From positions 3,968,001 to 4,032,000 of the forward strand of contig NZ_JAOYOD010000001.1 in the NCBI RefSeq assembly GCF_025833875.1: a stretch of 64,000 nucleotides of DNA. Reading direction: 5' to 3'. The translations under genes and the position numbers were made by a program. The notes beneath the pieces are model-generated. The model was not told the DNA's origin and made no database searches. It saw only the letters and a program-made list of their open reading frames with translations. Shown piece by piece: positions 33,216-45,100 of this stretch (position 1 is its first letter; the number at the start of each line of letters is the position of its first letter). This DNA is from Reichenbachiella ulvae. Its GTDB lineage: Bacteria; Bacteroidota; Bacteroidia; Cytophagales; Cyclobacteriaceae.

Positions 33216-34190
33216 TCAATAATTGAATTTAAAGAACTGATCCAAATCGAGCTTCCAGTGCTGGTCAGAAGCGACCCGATCATCCTTTTCAGGATTGAAT
33301 CCCCCAAAAACGTGCAATTCATTATTGAGAACAGCAGCAGCTGCATGTCGCCCTTTAAAGTTCATTTTGAAAGTCTTGGCAGTGAGTGTTTTCGTATCAA
33401 AAACCACCATTCGATCCAGCTCTTTGTAGTCTCCGACCAAAATCAAATAATGCTGATATTTGACCATAGCATAAGCGGATATCGGTTTATCCAGTTCGGC
33501 CACCTTATCCCATTTGTCTTCGGCCAGGTCATAGCGATGCACCCGGTTACTCGCTTTTTGGTAATAGCCCCCTACGATATACAGCATCCCATCTATGATT
33601 TCACCTCTTACTTCTTTGGCCACTGGCAATGCCGCCAATTGGTCCATCACACCGGTCTGTAAACTATATGCATAGAGCTCTGGGTTATAAAGTATGGTCT
33701 TCCCATCAGAGTTTTTAGATCCTCCGAAGATATATACTTTGCCCTTCCAGTACGCCGCGCCCTGAAGCTTGGCGGCAATGGGATTTTGTCCCAAACTTCT
33801 GGTTTGAAGGGTGCTCAAATCGTAGTAGGTCAGGTTGTCTTCCAGATAGATATACTTTTTATCTTGTTTCGTTCCTCCCAAAAACAAAGCACTTTTATAA
33901 TCATCCAGATAGACCGCCGTACCGAAAAAAACAGGATCCATATCACTCGATGGAGACAGGTCAAGCCAATCGCCTAAAGCAGCATCATACATCAAGATAT
34001 CAGAGGAATTGACCCCAGCATAACCACGTCCTCCAGCAATTATGGCCTTGGTGCCATCAGAACAATAGGCAGCCCCAAAAACCGGCTTGGGCATTTTCTT
34101 GGCCTTTTTAAATACCACATAGGCGTTTTTTTGAGCTGAAGAGGTAAAACTCAAAAGCACAATAACAAAAAGAATAACAGGTCTGATCAT
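33216..34190 (-). CDS. Secreted kelch-repeat protein
   Basis: 324 residues with a signal peptide (about 1-19, ILFVIVLLSFTSSAQ). About five to six kelch-type blades follow, each with the G-G doublet pattern: AIIAGGRGYAGVNSSDILMYD, ALFLGGTKQDKKYIY, VYIFGGSKNSDG, LYIVGGYYQKASNRVHRYD, and LHVFGGFNPEKDDR. It forms a beta-propeller; the partner is unknown. It is separated from the M1 locus by about 100 bp. Confidence 0.85.
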   Translation of the reverse strand: MIRPVILFVIVLLSFTSSAQKNAYVVFKKAKKMPKPVFGAAYCSDGTKAIIAGGRGYAGVNSSDILMYDAALGDWLDLSPSSDMDPVFFGTAVYLDDYKSALFLGGTKQDKKYIYLEDNLTYYDLSTLQTRSLGQNPIAAKLQGAAYWKGKVYIFGGSKNSDGKTILYNPELYAYSLQTGVMDQLAALPVAKEVRGEIIDGMLYIVGGYYQKASNRVHRYDLAEDKWDKVAELDKPISAYAMVKYQHYLILVGDYKELDRMVVFDTKTLTAKTFKMNFKGRHAAAAVLNNELHVFGGFNPEKDDRVASDQHWKLDLDQFFKFNY

Positions 34191-34261
34191 TGTTGGTTTT
34201 ATTTCAAATATAGCTAGGAATAGTCTGGGTTGACTCCTTTAAAGGTTAAGCGTATTTTAAA

Positions 34262-34591
34262 TTATTTGGTTTTACTTTCTGCATGGGCAATGCCCAAATT
34301 GATATAATAGGCCAGATCACTTTCAGACTGAAATCCGGCTGGGGACACAAAAATCATTTCTTTCATCGGCTTGCCTGTAAAATCCATAGGACGTACAGCA
34401 GGCTTTTTTAATTCCTCCTGATCTCCTGGTGATAATACACGCACACAAAGATCCTCTTTGACAATCCCGACACTCATTTTTCCTTTGTAGAGAAAACTCA
34501 ATCCCCCGAACATTTTTTTCTCTGTAATGATGTCTCCGTAGGGTTGCAGATGCTGCCGGATTCGAGCAGCGGTTTCTTCATTGTAGGCCAT
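34262..34591 (-). CDS. TfoX/Sxy N-terminal-domain protein
   Basis: 109 residues matching the TfoX_N family: IRQHLQPYGDIITEKKMFGGLSFLYKGKMSVGIVKEDLCVRVLS, then RPMDFTGKPMKEMIFVSPAGFQSESDLAYYINLGI. In gammaproteobacteria full-length TfoX controls competence; the short single-domain proteins have no set role. It follows the GNAT gene after 2 bp. Confidence 0.85.
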   Translation of the reverse strand: MAYNEETAARIRQHLQPYGDIITEKKMFGGLSFLYKGKMSVGIVKEDLCVRVLSPGDQEELKKPAVRPMDFTGKPMKEMIFVSPAGFQSESDLAYYINLGIAHAESKTK

Positions 34592-34593
34592 AT

Positions 34594-35031
34594 TTATAAG
34601 TTTAGATCCAAATCAGTATGAGGGATGTCGTCTTCCAGGTACTCTTCAGAGCAGACCGAAAAGCCAAATCCACTGTAGTAGTCTACCAGATGAGATTGAG
34701 CCTGAACCACGATTCTCTTAGCCCCAGGTAGGGATTTGATGTACCCCATGGCTAGACGGATCAGCTCAGCTGCCAGTCCTTTGCCTCGGTGGTTCATCTG
34801 TGTGACGATGCGACCTATGCCATATTCGCCCGGGGTCCTTTCGTAGGTACGCAGGTAGGCCGCCAGTTGCTCCCCTTCATAGCCCAGAAAGTGCATCGCT
34901 ACCTCATCGGTATCTCCCAGCTCTGGATAGGGACAGTTTTGCTCCACCACAAATACGTCTACCCGCAACTTCAGCAGCGCATAGAGCTCGCGCGTACTCA
35001 ACTCGTCAAAAGTCTTTTTTTCTATTCTCAT
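34594..35031 (-). CDS. GNAT-family N-acetyltransferase, ElaA-like
   Basis: 145 residues. ElaA-type sequence: FDELSTRELYALLKLRVDVFVVEQNCPYPELGDTD, the acetyl-CoA loop IVTQMNHRGKGLAAELIRLAM, and VVQAQSHLVDYYSGFGFSV. The substrate is unknown. It starts within the last 4 bp of the preceding membrane protein gene (ATGA). Confidence 0.9.
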   Translation of the reverse strand: MRIEKKTFDELSTRELYALLKLRVDVFVVEQNCPYPELGDTDEVAMHFLGYEGEQLAAYLRTYERTPGEYGIGRIVTQMNHRGKGLAAELIRLAMGYIKSLPGAKRIVVQAQSHLVDYYSGFGFSVCSEEYLEDDIPHTDLDLNL

Positions 35032-36170
35032 GATTCGAACAATGATCTACTCTGATGCCACAGGATATCGTTGGACAGCACTCTGACAAAGGAATAAAGC
35101 AACCAGGCAAAGAGTAATACGAAACTCAGGTTTCTCCATTTCAGTTCCCGAATGAATGCATCCGTTTTCATCCCAATATCCAAAAAGCGGATCAAAGACC
35201 AAAGAAAAATCGGATAGACGGTACTGAGATAGCGCTCACTCTCGTGGTAGTCGGGGTGCGAAAAGTAAGAGTGCAGCAAGAAGAAGCTCCAAAACACGCC
35301 CATGGCGATGACCCAATCTTGATTTTGGTAAACACGATGACGAACAAAAAGGTAGAGCAACCCCAATCCCACGACCACAAACAAAGTAATGCGCAGCGCA
35401 AAAGGGATATGGAGCGGAACAAACCAGCCCGTGAGTACATCGATGTAATTGGCTTGAAGATTCAAAGTTGTAGTCTTAGCCAGTACCTCATGGGTATCCA
35501 TGCCCACAAACTGACTGCTGACAAATCTGTGGCTCAGATACATACACAAGCCATATAGGCCAGATTGAATGAGCCCCACCCACGAGCGCTGTTTGTAGAG
35601 CCAGGCCAGTGCGATACCCGGCACCATCAGCATGTATCCATTTTTGGTCTCCACAGCCACTATACCTACCAGCAGCAACCAGAGGAAGTACATCCAGGGT
35701 TTTCGTTTGCCCTCCAAAATCAGAAAAAACTGTATCAGGACCCAAAACATGACCAGCGACTCGGTCCAGACGAAGGCGTGCACCAGGTGTATGGGTATAC
35801 TGAAGGAAAACAGTGCAAAGGCAAAGAGCTGCAGTGCAGGCTGAAAGATATAACGCTTGATCAAAAGGTAATAGAGGCAGGAGATCAGGGTAAATAGTAG
35901 TAGGATCAATGCCTTGGCCCCAAAGACACCCATGCTGGATAGGGGCGCTAACAATATAGGAAAAACCGGAGGTCGATTAATGACCTTGCCCTCGATAGGG
36001 GTCTTTTGAAAATAATCGCCCAGATGAGTCGCAGCGGCCCAGTAGTCCTCGGATTCTAAATCCAGACCTAAACCATACCAATTGGCATAGAGCAAGAGGC
36101 CGAGATTGAGCACGAAGAGGGCAAATATGCCCTGATCGATCCAGTTGAGTTGTGCGCGCTGTACATACAT
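35028..36170 (-). CDS. Multi-spanning membrane protein, probable GT39/ArnT-like glycosyltransferase
   Basis: 380 residues with about nine to ten membrane helices. Early on, the segment LGLDLESEDYWAAATHLGDYFQKTPIEGKVINRPPVFPILLAPL has the acidic pair and the R-PP-x-P motif typical of the first periplasmic loop of lipid-linked sugar transferases. It begins 3 bp after the giant surface-protein gene and so may glycosylate that protein or a cell-surface glycan; this is inference from position. A generic 'hypothetical membrane protein' label would also be fair. Confidence 0.65.
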   Translation of the reverse strand: MYVQRAQLNWIDQGIFALFVLNLGLLLYANWYGLGLDLESEDYWAAATHLGDYFQKTPIEGKVINRPPVFPILLAPLSSMGVFGAKALILLLFTLISCLYYLLIKRYIFQPALQLFAFALFSFSIPIHLVHAFVWTESLVMFWVLIQFFLILEGKRKPWMYFLWLLLVGIVAVETKNGYMLMVPGIALAWLYKQRSWVGLIQSGLYGLCMYLSHRFVSSQFVGMDTHEVLAKTTTLNLQANYIDVLTGWFVPLHIPFALRITLFVVVGLGLLYLFVRHRVYQNQDWVIAMGVFWSFFLLHSYFSHPDYHESERYLSTVYPIFLWSLIRFLDIGMKTDAFIRELKWRNLSFVLLFAWLLYSFVRVLSNDILWHQSRSLFES

Positions 36171-36173
36171 AGG

Positions 36174-39100
36174 CTAGAGTCGCCCTCCCAAAACGACGGT
36201 TTGTTTGAAGCTATTTTGATTGCCCTTGTGATCGTAAATCTCCACAAAAATGATGTAGTATCCAATCGCAGCGCGCTGACCTGCATCGGTGCTGCCGTCC
36301 CAGTGCAAGGCACCCTCTGTCGATAGCAATTGATTCTCGGCTAGTGTACGCACCTGTCGACCCTGACTGTCATAGATCCTAACATTAGCAAAAGCCCCTG
36401 GCTGCTCCATTCGGTAACTGATAGTGGTAAAATCAGCCTGACCCGTACCATCAGGAAGGAACACCTTAGGTTCTACACTGAGTCGTGCCGTGCTACCCGA
36501 ATCCTCACGGCTCTGTGAATTGGGCAAGCCAGGCGTAGCATAATGCGCCAGACTCCCCGCCGATTGCCAGTTGTTCCGGTCCATTGTCTCAACTTTTAAG
36601 GAAACTCGTTCCAAGCTGACTCCCTCTACCTCATCCAGGAGAGGATTATGCATATCTTCGTCGTAGTACAAGGAATCGATGATTCTGCCATCGGGTAATG
36701 CCAAAACAACTTGCCCTTCATCGTCATTAAAGGAAGGAAAAGAAGCCAATTCCAAAAAACGGCTGGCATCACCTTTAGGGTGAGCAGCAGACAGCAATTG
36801 GGCATCAGATGTTAAAACCAAGAAACTGCCAGGATGAAACAGAAGGTGGTCTTGAGTGATTTTCTTTGCACCACTGCCCCCGACCAAAAGCATATTTTTT
36901 AAATTTATGTACTTGTCCGACTGGTTGTAGAGCTCAACAAAATCTACTCCGCCGGGTTTTGGATTGAATAGGAACTCATTGATCAGGATATCCAAACTAT
37001 CGGCTGATTCTGGGACATAAAAAGTCCATGTCTCATCATTTGGATATGCATTTCCTACACAATCTTCTATCCCTGACAATTTAAGTTCGTAGGCCGTTTT
37101 GGGTTCCAGCGCCTTGATGACTTCTGCAGCAATTCGTTTCCCTTCGGGCAAATCAAGCTCTGCACTCACCAAATCAACATCTGGGGTAATAGTGATATGA
37201 TCAACAATCTCAGAATTCGGCTTCAATTTTTCATTCAGTTCAATAAGCAAATGTTGATCTTCTACCACGACTTGTTCGATCATAGGGCCAGCTTGATCGG
37301 GATTACTGGCACTTCGAGAATTGGGCAGTCCGGGAGTTCCATTCAGGGACAAAGAGGCGGTCCAGTTACCGTCCTCCCCGCAAAAACTTTCTACATCCAC
37401 CATTTCTAGAGAATAGCCCTTGTGATCCTCTTGATCATACCAGTCCTCCGAATAGGTCACCGAGAAAACCAGCCCTTCCTCCGACCAAAGGGATAGCGTT
37501 TCACTCGCATTGTTCAAATTGAGCCAGGAAGAAAGCAAATCCGAATCAGAGCTAATGGCCAGATAGCCTTGAGGTTTTATTTCACCCGATTCGAAATAAG
37601 TCTCACCGTTTCCATCATGCCAAACCAGACCTTTCAGCTCAATATTGATATCACTGGCATTGTAGAGTTCAAAATACTCCTGCTCTCCTTCTTCAGGTTC
37701 CGCCATGATTTCGGTAATTCTTAATTCGCCAAAGGCTGGCGCATAAGGCTTTTCATAATGGAATTGCAAGGTGGTATCAGTCATCGCATTTCCTGAGAGA
37801 TCTCTCATAGACTGTAGCTTGATTTCATAGACTTGGTCCGGAATCATCGCAGATTCAAAATCAATTTCCACAATTGAATCTTCAGGGTGGTAGTTGAGGT
37901 CATCGATTTCCAATCCCGAAATCTGATAATAGCTCTCAAATTCGACAGATCCTGATTCCATTTGCTCACTAAACTGTAGTGCGATCATTTGATCATGTAT
38001 CACTTCTAGGTTTAGAATTTTGGGAGCAGTCCGATCGATCAGAAGCGTAATCGAATGACCCGGTACGAGATTGCCAAATGCATTAATCAAAGGTCTCCAG
38101 GAAAGAAGATAGCTATGATTGGCCTTCAAACTCTCATTGAAAATCAACCGAATCAAATTTGCACTCTCAGTTGAAACCGTTGCAGCCAGTGGACTTCCCA
38201 AATCCTCTAAATGAAAGGACTCTGAACTCAAAAATGATGGGTCAAAAAAAGTGTCGAATTGCAATTCTATGGTTTGGTCATTGACCGTTTTTGCACCTGC
38301 AAACATGGGTTGATATTGAAAAATCAACTTTTTAGTAGACAATCGCCGTTCACTTCTACTTATCTGATTAGAAAAAGAAAGGGTGTCATACTGCGTCGAG
38401 CCCATGGGCTCATCCAATTCAATGGTTAACCTTTTATCCTCCAGGGACAATGAAGAGATGGCGTTGGACTGCAAACTATATTTCTCCTGATCCAGAAAGG
38501 ATTCACCGAGGGGGAAATTAAAATCAAGAACCAGTTGATTAGCTGTATTCATCTGCCAATTGACGAGGTGAAAATCCTCAAAATCTACGTCGATTTTCAA
38601 AGCATCAATCTCGTTCCCACTTAAGTCCTGAAGCTTTTCCAACTCTAAAGTTTGGACACCCGTAATTGCCTCTGCAAAATGAAGAATGATCCTCTTTTGA
38701 GATTCTCTGTCCAGAAGCACTTCTTTGGGATGAATGCCAGTGAGTAAAAAATGGGTCGAATCTAAGACGGAAATAGAGTCCATCTCTTCATGAAAAATCA
38801 GCACCACATCAGTAGATGATAGGGTAAAAACCGAATCCAATCGTGGAGCTGTTTGATCGAACACAAAAGGTACCTTCTTCCTGGTACCGATCGCATTGCC
38901 AAATAGATCCTCCACATCATCGATGAGTAAGTTATATGCTAGCTCCTCCTCAAACACTTTTTCGAACTCCAACAGAACGGAACTTCGATCCTCCTGCAAC
39001 AATCCTTGCAATGGATACCTTTCATCAGACTCATAATTTTCGATAGTCTCGGCAGACTGTCGATCGACTTTTTCACTAAATACAACTTCTAATTCATGGG

Positions 39101-42100
39101 CAGATAAGGCAACTACAGATTCAACTCGGGGAGCAGAAGTGTCAAATTCAAAAGGAACTAAAGGGCATGCCAAATAATTACCCTGGTGATCGTATAGTCC
39201 TGAAATCCGTAGAGATAACTCCTTGTTATCATCAAAATCCTCCTGAAAGATCAATTGAACCCTGTGAGCTTCGTCTGGATTCATTAGCACAGATATGGGT
39301 TTAGCACCAGATTCTACCCATTCGTATAATTCAGGGTTGCTAGCCATCGAAATGTCCAAATCGACCGAAAAATGCAAATCCAAATGATGACCACTAAGTA
39401 CATGCAGCGTATCTATTGGATTAATGTATTGCCATCTAAGAGTAGTTAATTGCTTCTGCACATTGCCCAAAGTGTCGCTGAAATCTGAAAAGCTCAGCTC
39501 ATAGGTCTGACCAGAAATCAAAGCAGAATCGAAACTAAGGATTATAGTATTTGGATCGACCAATTCTAGTTCAATCGTGGCAGTAGGATTTATGATCAAT
39601 GATTGATCTTGAAGGCTATCTAAAACAATCGGCTCATCAAAAGTTAATTGCAACTGGCGATCGGACAAGAGCAAATGGCTGTTCAACTCTGGACCTTTTA
39701 CATCATAGTGGAAATCCAAAGTTTGGTTTAGGATGGAGTTGCCTGCACAATCCGATAGCTCTTCTACTGACAATTTATAAGAAGTTCCACTAATCAAAGC
39801 AGTTTTGAGTTCCAGTATGACTAAAAAGACATCCCCTGTCACTGATAATATTTCATTTTCGGGACTCAAAGAAAAATAGCTGGTTTTCAAAGAATCAATA
39901 TTGAGCGGCTCATCAAATGCCAAACTAAGATGTACCGAGTCCAGCACTTCCATTGATAATATGCTGGGTGGAAGTAGATCAGGCGAATTGTCATAAACTG
40001 AATTTACTTGCCCCGGAGTTCCACCCCTTTCATCAGATGAGGCCAGCCAGTTTCCAAAATAATTGCACTCACGATCTGGATTGATCTGTTCTAGCGCAAA
40101 ACCTCCATCGCTTTTACTTTCCTCCCCATACCAGGAATCAGCATAGGTAACCGAATCAACCAAATTCCCAAGATTGTCCTTTAGCAAAAGCTGCATGCCT
40201 CCATTGAGCAAAGAAGGAAAACTGGTGATGGTCACAACATCCCCAAAACTTTCAAACTCTGAGAAATTAGAGTCATCAGTAACGATTACATACGCGCTAG
40301 AGGCGAGAACAAAATCATCCAGGGCTTCCTCATTCAAAGTGAAATCACCCAGCTTGATTGGGTAATCCGAAAGATTGTACAACTCTACAAATTCCTCATC
40401 TGGTAAACCGACAGAAGTTGGATTGTAATCCGCATAGATTTCATTGATCACTATCTCGCGAAATGAGGTGGGTACTTCGATTGAAATGCCTAATGATATT
40501 TCAACCAAGGATTCATCCAAATCCGCATTTTGGATATTGCTTAAGGTGAGTTGGTAGTCATTGTTATTGAATCTTGCACCGAAAGTTAAAATGACCTCAT
40601 TTCCATTTTGAAGAGTCGCTTCTGAGGGTTGACCATAGCCATGATTTAAAAAATAATTGGACAATTGACTTGTAGAACTTGGATCAAGACTTTGATTGAA
40701 GCGGAGAAGTAAGGACGAGGATGACTCCTGAATCAAGGTATCAACTGCAAAAGGTGCTTCATAGGTAAAGGCTTGCTCTACATTTGAAGACATTGTATTC
40801 CCATGCAAATCTTCCAGATTACCGATGGAAAGTATGCTCTCCACACCATCGCTAAAAGTTTCTTCAAAAGTCAATAGGACCTGAGTAGAATCATCGACAT
40901 TGAGTGTAGCTGAGGTTGCAATACTTTCCCCAATGGCATAGTTATTCTCATCTTCGGCAACTGTTTCCAACAGACCCTCATCAAAAGCCAATTGCAATTC
41001 TGTGTCTGACAAAACCAACAAATCTTCCAAAACCGGAGCATTCACATCATAATAAAAAGATGGAATCTCCTCAGTCAATGCATTACCGGCACAGTCTGTT
41101 GCACCATTGATTGTTAAAGAATAATGTGTACCACTGACCAAAGAATTTGCCAATTCCAATTGAACTTTCATGCCAGAGGCAGCCTGAAAAGCAACTTCCA
41201 AATCAGGACTCAAAGTATAAATTGCTGACTGTAAAGAGCCAACATCCATCGGCTCATCAAAAGCCAATTGGAGGTGAGTGGCATCCACTACTTCTAGAAG
41301 CAAAACATCAGGCGATTCTATATCCGGACTGTTATCGTAAACGGAATTTTCCTGTCCAGGCGTCCCACCCTTTTCATCAGATGAGGCCAGCCAGTTTCCG
41401 GCATAATTGCACTCGCGTTCTGGATTGATCTGTTCTAGCGAAAAACCGCCATCGCTTTTGCTTTCTTCTCCATACCATGTATCCGAGTAGGTGACAGAAT
41501 CAACCAGACTCCCCAAATTATCTTTCAACAAAAGCTGCATGCCTCCATTGAGCAAAGAGGGAAAACTGGAAAGGGTCACCACATCCCCAAAACTTTCAAA
41601 CTCCGAGAAGTTAGAATCATCGGTGACAATCACATAGGACTTGGAGGCGAGAACAAAATCATCCAGGGCTTCCTCATTCAAAGTGAAATCACCCAGCTTG
41701 ATTGGGTAATCAGAAAGATTATACAGTTCGATATACTCTTCATCTGGTAAACCGACAGAAGTTGGATTGTAATCTGCATAGATCTCGTTGATGACTATAT
41801 CGCGAAAAGCAGTAGCAGATTCTATAGTTATTTCGATTTCAGCATTTGCCAGAGCTTCATCCAAATCTGCATTCTGGATGTCATTTAGTGTGAGCTGATA
41901 GTCATTGTTATTGAATGCATCACCAAAGACCAAGACCACTTCATTTCCATTTTGAATAATAGCTTCAGAAGGATGACCATAGCCACTGTCTAGAGAAAAA
42001 TTCTCTATTTGTGTTGCTGAAGTAGCATCCAGATCTTGATTAAAACGGAGAATTAAAGACGAAGAAGTCTCCTGAATCAAGGTGTCAACTCCAAAAGGTG

Positions 42101-45100
42101 CTTCATAGGTAAAGGCTTGCTGAATTTCGGAACTCATTGTGTTCCCATACAAATCTTCCAGGTTACCGATGGAAAGTATATTCTCCACTCCATCGATAAA
42201 GACCTCATCGAAAGTCAATAGGACCTGAGTAGAATCATCGGCATTGAGTGTAGCTGAGGTTGCAATACTTTCCCCAATGGCATAGTTATTCTCATCTTCA
42301 GCCGCTGTTTCCAATAGACCCTCATCAAAAACCAATTGTACTTCGGTATCAGATAAAACAACCAAATCCTCCAAAACCGGAGCATTCACATCATAATAAA
42401 AAGATGGAATCTCATCAGTCAAAGCATTACCGGCACAGTCTGTCGCACCATTGATTGTCAAAGAATAATGTGTACCACTGACTAAAGAGTTTGCCAATTC
42501 CAATTGAGCTCGAATGTTGGTGACTGATTGAATTGAACCTTCTAAATAAGGACTCAAGCTATAGGTAGCTGACTGTAGAGAAGCAACATCCATCGGCTCA
42601 TCAAAAGTCAATCGGAGGTGAGTGGCATCCACTACTTCAAGAAGCATAACATCAGGCGACTCTATATCGGGACTGTTATCGTAGACGGAATTTACCTGTC
42701 CCGGCGTTCCACCCTTTTCATCAGAAGATGCCATCCAATTACTAGCATAATTACAAGCACGTTCTGGGCTGATCTGCTCTAATGAAAAGCCTCCATCGCT
42801 CTTGCTTGCTTCTGTATACCACGAATCCGAATAGGTAATCGAATCTACTAGGTTTCCGAGGTTGTCTTTCAGCAGCAATTCCATGCCTCCATTCAGCAGA
42901 GAGGGAAAACTGGAAATAGTCACTACATCCCCGAAGATTTCAAATTCTGAAAGGTTGGAATCATCTGTGACAATTACATAGGCATTAGAGGCAAGAACAA
43001 ATTCATCTAGGGTCTCTTCATTCAAAGTGAAGTCTCTTAGTTTGATTGGGTAATCCGAAAGATTGTACAATTCGACATATTCCTCATCCGGTAAACCGAC
43101 AGAAGTTGGATTGTAATCTGCATAAATCTCATTAATAACTATCTCGCGAAAAGAAGTGGATACTTCTATTGAAATCCCCATGGAAGGGTTCATCAAAGTT
43201 TCATCAAAATCTGCATTTTGGATATTATTTAGAGTGAGCTGATAATGGTTGTTATTGAATGCATCGCTAAAAGTTAATATGATCTCATTTCCATTTTGTA
43301 GAGTTGCTTCTAAGGGCTGACCATAGCCATGATCTATAGCATAATTGGCCAATTGAGTTGAAGAAGTTGGATCAAGACTTTGATTGAAGCGGAGCAGTAG
43401 AGAAGAAGTAGATTCTTGAATTAAAGAGTCTAAACCAAAAGGCGATTCATAGGTAAAAGCTTGTTGAATTTCAGAGGCCAAGGCATTTCCATACACATCT
43501 TCCAGGTTCAGAATGGAAAGTATATTTTCAACTCCATCGATAAAGACCTCTTCGAAAGTCAATAGGACTTGAGTTGAATCCTCATCATTGAGCGTTGCTG
43601 ATGTTGCAGTACTCTCACCAATAGTGTAGTTACTCTCATCTTCAGCGGCTGATTCCAACAGACCTTCATCAAAAGTCAATTGCAATTCCGTATCTGATAG
43701 AATCGCCAGTTCTTGTAAAACTGGAGCGGTAACATCGTAGTAAAAAGACAAGCCCTCGTCTGTATCCAGCGCATTGCCAGCACAATCGGTCACAGCATCT
43801 ATCAACAGGGCATAAGTTGTACCACTGACCAATGGATTGGCCAATTCCAGTTGAACGTTAAACTTGGTCGATGCTTGAAGAGACACTTCCAGATCTGGGT
43901 TCAAATCGTAAGTAGCCGACTGCAACGAGAGAAGATCCATCGGCTCATCAAAAGTCAATTGGAGGTGAGTGGAATCTACTACTTCAAAAAGCATAACATC
44001 AGGCGATTCTATATCTGGACTGTTATCGTAGACGGAATTTTCCTGTCCAGGCGTCCCACCCTTTTCATCTGATGAAGCCAACCAATTGCCGGCATAATTG
44101 CACTCGCGTTCCGGATTGATCTGCTCTAGCGAAAAACCTCCATCGCTTTTACTTTCCTCTGCATACCATGAATCCGAATAGGTGACGGAATCAACCAAAT
44201 TCCCCAAATTATCTTTCAGCAAAAGCTCCATGCCTCCATTGAGCAAAGAAGGAAAGCTGGAAATAGTCACCACATCCCCAAAACTTTCAAACTCCGAGAA
44301 GTTAGAATCATCGGTGACAATCACATAGGACTTGGAGGCCAGTACAAAATCATCCAGAGCCTCCTCATTCAATCTAAAGCCTTCGAGTTTGATTGGGTAA
44401 TCCGAAAGATTGTACAACTCGACATATTCCTCATCTGGTAAACCTACAGAAGTTGGATTGTAATCCGCATAGATCTCGTTAATGACTATCTCGCGATAAG
44501 CAGTAGCAGATTCTATAGTTATTTCGATTTCAGCATTTACCAGAGCTTCATCCAAATCTGCATTCTGGATGTCATTTAGTGTGAGCTGATAATCATTGGT
44601 ATTGAATCTTGCACCGAAAGTTAAAATGACCTCATTTTCATTTTGAAGAGTCGCTTCGATGGGTTGACCATAACCATTATCTAGAGAAAAGTTCCCTATT
44701 TGCGTTGCTGAATTAGCTTCCAGATCTTGATTAAAACGGAGAAGTAAGGACAAGGAAGACTCCTGAATCAAGGTATCAACAGCAAATGGCTCATTATAAG
44801 TAAAAGCCTGCTGAATTTCGGAACTCATTGTGTTCCCATACAAATCTTCCAGGTTACCAATGGAAAGTATACTCTCCACATCATCGATAAATGCCTCCTC
44901 AAAAGTCAATAGTAACTCAGTAGAATCATCAGCATTGAGTGTAGCTGAGGTTGCAATGTTTTCCCCAATGGCATAGTTATTCACTTCTTCGGCAACTGTT
45001 TCCAACAGTCCCTCATCAAAGGTCAATTGCAATTCCGTATCTGACAAAACCACCAACCCCACCAAAACCGGAGCATTCACATCATAATAAAAAGATGGTA